From Capitella teleta (Eukaryota; Annelida; Polychaeta; Capitellidae): 64,000 bases of DNA. Both the position numbers and the translations under genes were made by a program. The stretch lies in NCBI GenBank assembly GCA_000328365.1, contig KB308962.1, positions 445,861 to 509,860 of the forward strand, given 5' to 3'. Below, piece by piece: positions 47,008 to 64,000 of the stretch. The first letter of the stretch is position 1. Each line of letters opens with the position of its first letter. The notes under the pieces are model-generated. The model was not told the origin of the DNA and ran no database searches. It saw only the letters and a list, made by a program, of their open reading frames with translations.

Positions 47008-47570
47008 CTCCAACTGCCGTTCGTGCTTGTCCTGAGGTGGTCGCTGGCGCATCGAAGAGCCCTGGGCTCCTTGCGCCACCCTCCTTACGTGACAGCCGAC
47101 TTGCTCCTCTTCCTCCTGAGGTGGCCTGGTTTTCTTCTTTCCCTGAGAAGAGGCCCCTGCCTCCCATCAAATCTGCTTGCAGAGATCCCTCCAGAGGCGC
47201 TCCTCCACTCAGTGTGACCAACCCCTGTGCAACCTCTGGGGACACTGCTCCAGGGAAGATTCTGACGTCTGAAGTTTCTTCGGATGAAGCGACAGGAGGT
47301 TCCTCAGCATCTGTGGCCGCCGCATCCCTGGAGGAAGACGTTATACCCAACACTTCCGCAGGCCAGTGTGAGCTAATGCTGCCCCATGACCTTCCCTCTG
47401 GGGTAGGTTCAGGTTAGGACCTAGTATTATAGGCGCACTCCTTACCTAAACCTACCTTATATTATCACTTACAATGTCTATAACATTTTTTTGCTTTGTT
47501 TTCGGATTTAGCTGATGATGGGATGGACCAGATGAAGACCAAACAAGGAGAAAGAAGAACCCTCCCCAAT
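47008..47570 (+). CDS. Possible orphan gene, two exons
   Basis: An open GC-rich stretch starts after the acceptor TTCACAG (47007) and encodes a Pro/Ser/Ala-rich peptide (APTAVRACPEVVAGASKSPG ... EKRPLPPIKSACRDPSRGAP ... CELMLPHDLPSG). It can splice from GTAG/GTTCAG (about 47405) to the acceptor GGATTTAG (about 47510) in matching phase 1, giving a short tail DDGMDQMKTKQGERRTLPN and a stop. Upstream, ATG at 46900 opens a separate 27-codon frame (MEAASSESDSDVHPTIAS) after another good acceptor (TTCCACAG), but no phase-correct donor links it to 47008. Codon GC content is much higher than the flanks. No family recognised. It could be lineage-specific or part of an unrecognised element. Confidence 0.3.
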
Positions 47571-47579
47571 TAATAATTA

Positions 47580-50350
47580 AGGTACGTGCTCTTATAGGCT
47601 CCTTTCTATTTGAACTAATATGCAGCCACATTATAGAACATTCATTATACATGTAGTTGAATGTTGACAAAATGAATTATGAATAAGCAATAAATGATTA
47701 ATAAATAGAAAATTAATAGTCATAAAATAGCTCAAGGTAGATAATAAATAAGGGATAAATGGTAAACAATAAATAAATAGAACAATAAATAGTCTTACAA
47801 AGGTTTAATGTAAACAATGAGTTATAAATAAATAAATAATAATAAATAAATAAATAAATAGTCCTAAATAGTATAAAGTAGACTGAACTTAATAAATAAT
47901 AGATAAATAATAATAATTAATAGATAAATATAAAACTAATAATTCCCCAAAACAACAGTTTGAAGTAGACCATAAATACCGTAATAAGAAACACTAATGA
48001 AGGAAAAATTAATAATCTAGTAATAATGCAGCTGAGGACATTTTAATTATCATAATGGTCTCTTTGTGCAATATCTCAAATCCTTGTGTCCTGTTCCATG
48101 TTTCTCTGATGATGGCACAATGTAAGTATAAGGTGTAAGTATGATGATGGCACAGGTAAGTATGAGGTAAGTAGAGGTACGTATGTCATGGTACAAAATT
48201 CCTAAAATTCTGACGTCTGTTTCTAGATTTCCCTGATGATGTTGGCAACAAACCAATTAAGCAATTAAGGTTAATTAATCTTAATTAAGCAATTAACCTT
48301 GAGAGCACCTGCTTAGTCCAATCATTTATTTATTTCATGTAGTCTGTTATATTTCATGTTGTCTCTTTGTAACTAAGAATTTGAGAAGTACCTTATTACG
48401 TGTAGTTTTCGTGATGACTGCATGGATACTGTGATTTATTTCCTGTACAACACATTTGAAATAGGATGATCATGTATTTGCTTTGTTCTGAGTGGAGTGA
48501 ATGGATTTCAGGAGGCATGAAAACCTTAGAATGTGACTAAGTTCTGGTTTCTGCGCGATGGGTCACATATATTGTTACTTTTTGGCGACACGGCTTACTT
48601 TTAATGCATATTATGTACTGCCCTTTCCATTCACACCGTAGCTTAACCAATGGAAATATTAAATTCAAGGTTCGCATTACTGTGAATGCCATAATGTTAT
48701 GAGCACTTTTATGTTGTTTAGGTGGTTTCGTGGATATTATTTATCTCGATGATCGAATGCATTAGATGACAGGCGCAAACAGAGGAGGCCAATACACTTG
48801 ATTTCCCAGTGGCGCCGGGGTTACCAATGGCAACAGCCAAGTGCAATCAACCAACTCATTGACCATAGAACTGACTCATTCATTGCCATTGTTTCGGGTA
48901 TAAGACGGCCACGGAACATGGATGCGCACCGTGCATTGGCGATCTGCTGACTCATCAGTTTCGGACGGGAATTCCGTCAGCTGTTTGCCTTCATTCATCG
49001 TGCATTATTGCAGAACTGAATGTACGCGGCAATCTGTTCCATTTATTCCCGAACTCTTTGTCCTGGTTGATGCTGCATGATTTATGCAAATAAGGGGTCA
49101 TGACCTCTATTGCCCATTCCAGGATGTCAACAAACGCACGTGGCCGGCGTTTTAATATGGCTGATGCGATACATGAATATGCATTATTCCTAGTCTGGGG
49201 CTGTAGTTGCGTGAATTCGACGAAGAAGGATTCGTAAATGTTACTCGTACAAGATAAGGATCCAGTGAACAATACGTATTAGAGTGGATATCAATTCCTC
49301 GCGCTCTTCCAGGGAGAATTGTTTGGTTGTCCGAATGAGTCATAATTAACAGCGTGAAGCAAGTGAGGATCAGCTAGCGTCGAGTTGAATAACACTGCTG
49401 AGTGCTGACGTTCCGAGGAATACATTTCATCGTAAAGATCTCGGGTAATTCCTGGGGTGATCACGCTTGCCTAGAAGTTGCACGCTGAAGGCGCGGTATT
49501 TTTTACTCTCTCTCGCTCTCCCTCACTTACTGGTTTGTGCAGAACTGGAATCCCGTTGAATCACCTGCGCTTGAGCACTGAGCGATAATACAGAAGCCTC
49601 CCCGCGTGCTCGATAATATTGTGGTGCGTACGCATTTTCATTGCTGTTTTTGTTGATGCTAACTTTATTGATATTGTGGTGGCACATTTATGTAATGCAT
49701 ATCTATATATACTGTATATTCTATGATAATGTTGTGACTTGTGAGGGTATGTTTCTATTATTTTATGATTACGTTTTGTTTATATTTTATCCGGTGTACT
49801 TTAACAATCCGAATACATGCACATACGCGTATTAATTTCAATTATAGCCACACCCTGTACGCATCATCAATTGTACACCAGGAAGTATGCATTACTTCAC
49901 TCTCCTTCCATGTCATTGCCTTCTGAATAATCCGCTTCAACTTTACTTTGTGTGTGCAGCTAAAATTACATTCACGATTGCACAAAATATAATATCCAAG
50001 TCACAATTTTAATTACTCATGAATTTGCGAATTTTTCGCAAAGTACGAAATTGGTCGCATGTTTAAATTAACCCGAGGCGATTGATTGTTGGTTACATTC
50101 GATACAAAAGGCGTCTAAAAACTATACCTTGAGGTTTGTAATACGTACATGTGCATCCAGCGTGCACATGAAGACATTACCTATACGTGCTACGTGCACC
50201 TGTATGTGTCACAACGAACGTACCAAATACAAATATTGAACGATTAGAATACTACATACATTGTGCATGTAATCTGAAAATGATCTGACCCTTTCTGGAA
50301 TGAAAATCCATTACATGTATAATTTAATACATTTATTAAATTCATTGCAG
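47580..50350. other. Spacer upstream of the CRMP gene
   Basis: No gene seen. AATAAATA-type low complexity occupies about 47690-47960. A GGTATAAGACGG TATA-like site near 48898 might mark an upstream start, without further support. Confidence 0.5.
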
Positions 50351-50355
50351 TTATA

Positions 50356-59317
<8,962 letters not shown>

Positions 59318-59568
59318 AGAGTTTATTTTCATCATTGGATTCTATTTCGATATGTGTCGTGAGAGGCCCTTTGTAACAGGGGCTCCTAGTCAATAATAAT
59401 GAATTTGTGATTAATTAATTGGCTTTTATTTCAAGATCAAGAAATATTCGTGATTTTTGTATTTGTCAGAAATTTTTATCTCACAATTGCTCTTTTTATT
59501 TGTTCACTTTTCATCAAAATTAAGCTAAATTTAACTAACATGATTTTGTTTTTCAACCTTCTACATGT

Positions 59569-59574
59569 AATAAA
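59569..59574 (+). terminator. Poly(A) signal of CRMP
   Basis: AATAAA about 250 bp after the stop codon at 59315-59317. Confidence 0.6.
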
Positions 59575-60603
59575 TGCATAACTTGTATGGACTTCTTGGA
59601 TTCAGGCTTCATTTTCAACACTGCTGATCTGACTTGGGAAGAATTGTGCACATGAGTCTTCGTACATCTATTTCAAAAATTCATGAATTCCTTGTCCAAT
59701 AAGATAATTGAGCAGAGGTAAGGCTAACCAAAGGTTGAAAAATGTGTTTTTAAGACTTGTTGGCAGAGGCCTAGGTAGGTAGGACAGAAACTAAATGCTT
59801 TAGCCAAATTATTCAAAGGGAACTTTACATGAAATATTAACTCCAGAATTCCACAAGAAAATGAACCGGGTACACGTATCGCAATGCGCCTATCGTGAAG
59901 ATGCATGCATGGGTGTCTCGTATAAAGCTCTCAAGGAGTGCTTGTGAAAAAAATTAAAAATCATAACGTAACCGCAACGTTATGATTAACTTCAAAGAGA
60001 ATGCAAATTCCACTAAATTAACCTAATCGAACACATGGCTCTTTTGTACAAAGAACGCATAGTATTGCAGTAACATGGATGAATACTTCGACAGGGCCAT
60101 TATTTTGGGCAATAATACCCAAAGGATTAGAATAGGTTTCCCAAAATGTAATTTGATGGCCTGCTGGTACAAATTCAACATAATTATATAGCATAGTTTC
60201 AATAGAAATAACAATTGTAAAAACATATGCTCAACATTCAATAGCACTTTACTCAGCAAAATAAAAATACAAATGAAACATATACCGATAAATGTAACAA
60301 AATTATTACAAATGTACAAGCAAATGATTACACCTAATTAAACCCACGGATATTAAGTTAAAATAAAACTTAATGGAATGTAAATAGATGTCAAAGAAAT
60401 GATAAAAATATTTCTAAACTAGCTTAATTTGATTCTGAATTTGTGAAGAAAGCCCCAAACAAAAATTTTGAAAAACATTTTGGTCTCCAAAAAGTCACCA
60501 CTACATCATTCAAGTTTTCAGTTAATTGGTTAATCACTTATTCCCATAATAATAAATTGCTCTGATGAATGAAAATATTTCACACAAAAAACAAATCAAT
60601 ATA
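59575..60603. other. Tail-to-tail spacer between CRMP and MFSD5
   Basis: AT-rich with no frames. It contains a palindromic pair of TCATAACG motifs at 59960-59989. Confidence 0.6.
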
Positions 60604-61965
60604 TTAATTTTCTTCGATATCTTCAATTTCAGCTTCACTCACAATCAGTTTATCAACAGTTTGTGTGTTTTCTCTGCTAACAATAGCGAGAAACATGACA
60701 ATGCCAGCCAAAGCGAAAGCCAGAAGTCCAGAACACGTCACAAATATTAAACGGTTGCCATGGCGAAAACTGTCGTGGTGCAGCAGCATGAGAACAACAC
60801 ATGCGATCAAGTTCATGGGGACACGGAACCAGTTCATGACGCTGCGCCTGGTGGCTTCTGGGACAAGTTTCGCTCGGAGGTACGACATTGAAGGAAAGTA
60901 AATCCCAACAGAGATTTCGATGATGAGAAAGGATACAAAGGCCAAATTGCGATTGGGCGACGAGTGATGAGTTGCAAATATGCACATGACGTTAGCTATG
61001 AAGGCCGTTACTATGGCAAAAGTGAGCAGATTTCGAACGGGTACCTTGCGGGTGACCATCAGTTGGAAGATGGCTGATCCAATCATGATGCAAACCATGT
61101 AAGAGGAGAAGATGATCCCAAGGGAGGGGTGACCGGGGTCCAGAACAGGCGTCCAGATAAACACAAAGATATACATGACGCTCTCAAACAAAGCAGTGAT
61201 GATGCCAATCAGAAAGATCTTGGGGTCAGTGAATATCGTCTGCAAGCCATCCATGCATGTCTTCTTGAAAGGCGCCTTCTGTGCACTGTAGTTCTCGTTC
61301 CACTGCGATGAAACGAGAATTCCCGAGATGAGCAAGCAGGGCACAGCGAGCATGAATGGAGCAACCGGACCAAAGTCCATCCACTCTGCAACGATGTTAG
61401 CGATGAAGCCGCCAATTATGGCTAAGACGCCATTTGAGACACTAGCTTTGTTAAAGGTGACGCCGATCCATTCACGAGGGAAATCGTGGGTCTCAATGTG
61501 CTCGTGAACATACCACGCTTCAAACGCAGAGAACAGCAAAGATGTGGCCACGCCCCCAAGCAGGCGTCCCAAGAGCAGGAGGCCATATCCAAGGCTCAGC
61601 TTGAAGAAGCATGCCAAGGAGTAGACGACAGTGAAGAACATGCACAACTTCTTGCGTCCAAAGCGATCGGCTGCGAGAGGCGCCCAAGTTCCGAGGATGA
61701 CGGTCGAAGCAAATCCACAGACATACAGCACAGCAATTTGCTGCTCTTCAAAGCCATAATGACTGTAGAGTTTGTAGAGATAGGGCCCCTGCAGCCAATC
61801 AGCCAGCAGCGCAGGAAAATAGGCCAGGAAGTATGACCGCTGGAATTTCAGGAAGAGGGGGTTGTTTCCCACTGGGGGCTCCCTGCGTGTTTTGATTGCC
61901 CAATACTGCAGTCCAATGCACAGCAGACCAAGAGCACAGAACGCTGCATACGTGATGACCATCAT
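60604..61965 (-). CDS. MFSD5: MFSD5-type major facilitator transporter
   Basis: A polytopic major-facilitator membrane protein; the family is annotated as molybdate-anion transporter, though its substrate is poorly established. Intronless here, 453 aa (human 450). The start is the first ATG at 61965 (MMVITYAAFCALG). Family landmarks are ADWLQGPYLYKLY, QIAVLYVCGFASTV, the motif-A-like DRFGRKK, LLFSAFEAWYVHEHIETHDF, GPVAPFMLAVP, ALFESVMYIFVFIWTPVLDP, LGIIFSSYM, YFPSMSYLRAK and NWFRVPMN. About twelve hydrophobic segments are visible. The tail is acidic (SEAEIEDIEEN). A GTCAG just upstream of the ATG could be a splice acceptor from a 5' UTR exon. Confidence 0.93.
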   Translation of the reverse strand: MMVITYAAFCALGLLCIGLQYWAIKTRREPPVGNNPLFLKFQRSYFLAYFPALLADWLQGPYLYKLYSHYGFEEQQIAVLYVCGFASTVILGTWAPLAADRFGRKKLCMFFTVVYSLACFFKLSLGYGLLLLGRLLGGVATSLLFSAFEAWYVHEHIETHDFPREWIGVTFNKASVSNGVLAIIGGFIANIVAEWMDFGPVAPFMLAVPCLLISGILVSSQWNENYSAQKAPFKKTCMDGLQTIFTDPKIFLIGIITALFESVMYIFVFIWTPVLDPGHPSLGIIFSSYMVCIMIGSAIFQLMVTRKVPVRNLLTFAIVTAFIANVMCIFATHHSSPNRNLAFVSFLIIEISVGIYFPSMSYLRAKLVPEATRRSVMNWFRVPMNLIACVVLMLLHHDSFRHGNRLIFVTCSGLLAFALAGIVMFLAIVSRENTQTVDKLIVSEAEIEDIEEN

Positions 61966-62119
61966 ATTGGAGGATCTGACGATCAAAGAAGCAATATATA
62001 ATGATATTTATAACATCAGCATGAAACTAAAAGTGGTTGCACCCCTTTTCATTCTTTAAACCATGCATGCTTGTCATGACCTTTCGGTTTATACTGATAA
62101 TACTCGGGGTATATATTTA

Positions 62120-62430
62120 AGAATCTAAACGGTAACCTTAAGTTTAAAGGAAGTGACTAAAGTTACAGACCTGTAATCCCAAGTTACAGACCTCAAAATT
62201 AATCCTTTTCTATGCTTTTTTAATGATACAAGGTAAGTCATTTTGTTTTATTATTCTTCATATGCATCCATTACCAACTTAAGACTGCATGCATGTGTAT
62301 GTTGATAGTCTGCTTGACTTAATAAGGAATTTGCAACATCAGGTCTGTAAGTTTAACATTATGTCTAAGGATTACGGGTCTGTAACTTTATAACTTGCCA
62401 AGTTTAAAATAAAAAGCTGAAACCTTACAA
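62120..62430. repeat. Small palindromic repeat (MITE-like)
   Basis: AAAGTTACAGACCTGTAATCC (62159-62179) is mirrored by GGATTACGGGTCTGTAACTTT (62370-62390), with further inverted similarity outward (TAAGTTTAAA) and an extra TTACAGACCT/AGGTCTGTAA pair inside. No target duplication was resolved. Confidence 0.45.
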
Positions 62431-62526
62431 GTTACAGGAAAGAGGAACTGATCAAAATCGCACCTGTCACAGTGATACTGCTACGTATTCACACTCCGAG
62501 TGGCAGTGATAATGTGAATGCCAAAG

Positions 62527-63820
62527 CAGACCTTGAAATCTGAGGCGAGCGATCGCTCGCGCTCGCCTTCACTCGCCTGAAATCATTTTGAGGCGAGCTG
62601 TCGATCGCTCTCCTCGGCCCTAACATATCGCTCGCCTGACGAGCACCTGGAAACCGCGCACTTTCAACTTCGCGCGCTCAAGTCTGGTGCGTTATGTGCC
62701 ATGTTAGACCAAAGCGATGTTTGGAGTGAAATAGGGCGTTGTGATTTCCTTGCCGCCCATCGTGAGGTATTGGGGAGTGCTTGAGATACGAGCTGATGTG
62801 CGCTCTACATTAGTTTCGCTTCTCACTAATCACAGTGAACTGAACTCACTGCCGCAAAAGACGCCCAGTTTCTCGACTTAGAAATAACACCTAAACAATG
62901 TCGAATTCCGTCCAACTATCGACATTTGAGGGTTTGGATTTCCCTTGTTTTGGGACGAAACTCAGGAAGAATAGCAAGGGGTAGCTGACATACTACAGCG
63001 AGCCCAATGGGTCTCGCTGTATGGTAAACGCATTAAACTCCAGTTCGCGAACCACGAATTTCTAGAATTCCACGCTTGTAATTATATTTATGAAGGCACC
63101 AGGGTCTGCAGAGCCATACCAGGTAGACGCTGGTACTAAATTTTATTCGAAACCAGTACCATAAACCTACTTAAACTGGATCCGCAACGAAAAAAACTGA
63201 CATTTCAGGTTTCTCTCCGCTTTCCGATTGTTGTGTCACATGACCTGCTCTCCACGTGTTATAAATAAACCAAGGCACTGCGGTTGCGTAGTGCAAAGTA
63301 AACATACACGCATGCACATACAATTTTCTCGCACTAAGCAGTTCAACATGCGGCCTATCTTCCCTTGCAGTTGCGCACGTAATTTATACCGAGTCTTCAC
63401 AAAGGAATACGTATTAATTATTAATACACAATATTTTGTGCATCCCCAATCAGTATATGAACAATTTTATTTATTTTCATTCGAAGGTCGTGAGAGAAGT
63501 TTGAGCGGGAAAGTGAAGCATGTGCGCTTGTTTACAATGCAGTGCGCATGCGCTGAGTGACATCACTCGCAAAATGGCGTTTGTTTACTTCTTCATGAAG
63601 TGATATTTTGTTACGGGTTTTAATTAATGTAAGTTCGACATGATGGTACTGGCTCATATTGTTTTTTCTTGGGAGCATAAATATACCATCTAACGTCTGG
63701 AGGGCTTAAACACAAGCCTTGACAAGGATTTGTCGGATAATATGCCTATATTTATCATGCAAATTTAGCCTTAGGTGAGCTATAAACAGCTCGCCTGGGA
63801 TTTCTAGATTTCAAGGTCTG
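62527..63820. mobile_element. Non-autonomous DNA transposon, possibly hAT-like
   Basis: Terminal inverted repeats CAGACCTTGAAATCT (62527-62541 and mirrored at 63806-63820), CCAAAG duplicated at both flanks (62521-62526 and 63821-63826), and subterminal AGGCGAGC/GCTCGCCT words at both ends. CAG...CTG termini suggest hAT, but a 6-bp duplication is unusual for it. 1,294 bp. A small frame (ATG 62898, MSNSVQLSTFEGLDF, about 28 codons) and a promoter-like NRF1/YY1 stretch (TGCGCATGCGC near 63543, AAAATGGCG near 63571) lie inside. No transposase was recognised. Confidence 0.7.
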
Positions 63821-63826
63821 CCAAAG

Positions 63827-64000
63827 AGAGTCGATAGACTGATTGAGTGTAAATGACATTTCAATGATTGAATGAATGAATGCTTCATCATGATCATGAA
63901 ATTGATGGATGGTTGGTCCACTTTTCTACAAGTTACGGTTGGTCTGATAATCTACACGGTTGGTTGTCTCAGGATCTACTAAAATCACGGAAATGGGGAA
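63827..64000. other. Spacer at the window edge
   Basis: No feature seen. Confidence 0.5.

Overview
The window is from an animal (metazoan) nuclear genome. Its genes are split by GT-AG introns, intergenic DNA is long and AT-rich, and simple repeats and decayed transposons are abundant. The gene set (an NR5A/FTZ-F1 nuclear receptor, a torsin cofactor, Integrator subunit 5, a joint dihydropyrimidinase/CRMP gene, an MFSD5-type transporter) fits a slowly evolving, non-vertebrate bilaterian. I cannot name the species. Many introns cluster tightly near 45-60 bp, which is close to the minimum for animals. Two assembly gaps (N runs) lie at 8188-8782 and 20172-20348.

Layout. 1-3.0 kb: spacer with a decayed LINE and a long (TTA)n tract. 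3.0-28.0 kb (+): an NR5A (FTZ-F1/SF-1/LRH-1) gene with two or three alternative first coding exons (3.2, 11.0 and probably 17.7 kb), two zinc-finger exons (18.1, 20.7 kb), one large FTZ-F1-box/hinge exon (23.4 kb) and three ligand-binding-domain exons ending at 25.85 kb. 28-31.6 kb: tail-to-tail spacer with a pogo/Tigger-like MITE. 31.8-33.7 kb (-): torsin-1A-interacting protein (LAP1/LULL1 type). 34.0-38.4 kb: a TTAA-flanked fold-back transposon with a nested LINE 3' end, abutting another LINE fragment. 39.1-43.2 kb (-): INTS5 in 18 short exons. 43.2-50.3 kb: mostly spacer, with a LINE scrap and a possible orphan gene near 47 kb. 50.3-59.6 kb (+): the CRMP/dihydropyrimidinase gene. 60.6-62.0 kb (-): intronless MFSD5. 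62.1-64.0 kb: two terminal-inverted-repeat elements.

The strongest discovery is in the CRMP/dihydropyrimidinase gene. It has three interchangeable first exons, one recognisably the long-CRMP N-terminus and one the short-CRMP N-terminus. It also has a tandem pair of 121-nt exons of identical phase that must be mutually exclusive. One encodes the catalytic metal-ligand histidine (dihydropyrimidinase form); the other replaces it with lysine, as CRMPs do. The rest of the protein keeps every other metal ligand, so a single splice choice appears to switch an enzyme into a non-enzymatic CRMP-like protein.

A second unexplained signal is a dispersed, clustered motif (A/G)TCATAACGCAC. Its 9-bp core ATCATAACG occurs about 15 times in 64 kb where roughly 0.5 would be expected, and twice it forms an exact palindrome with a 7-bp spacer. 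All exon boundaries come from reading splice signals, reading frame and remembered protein families; no database search was run.
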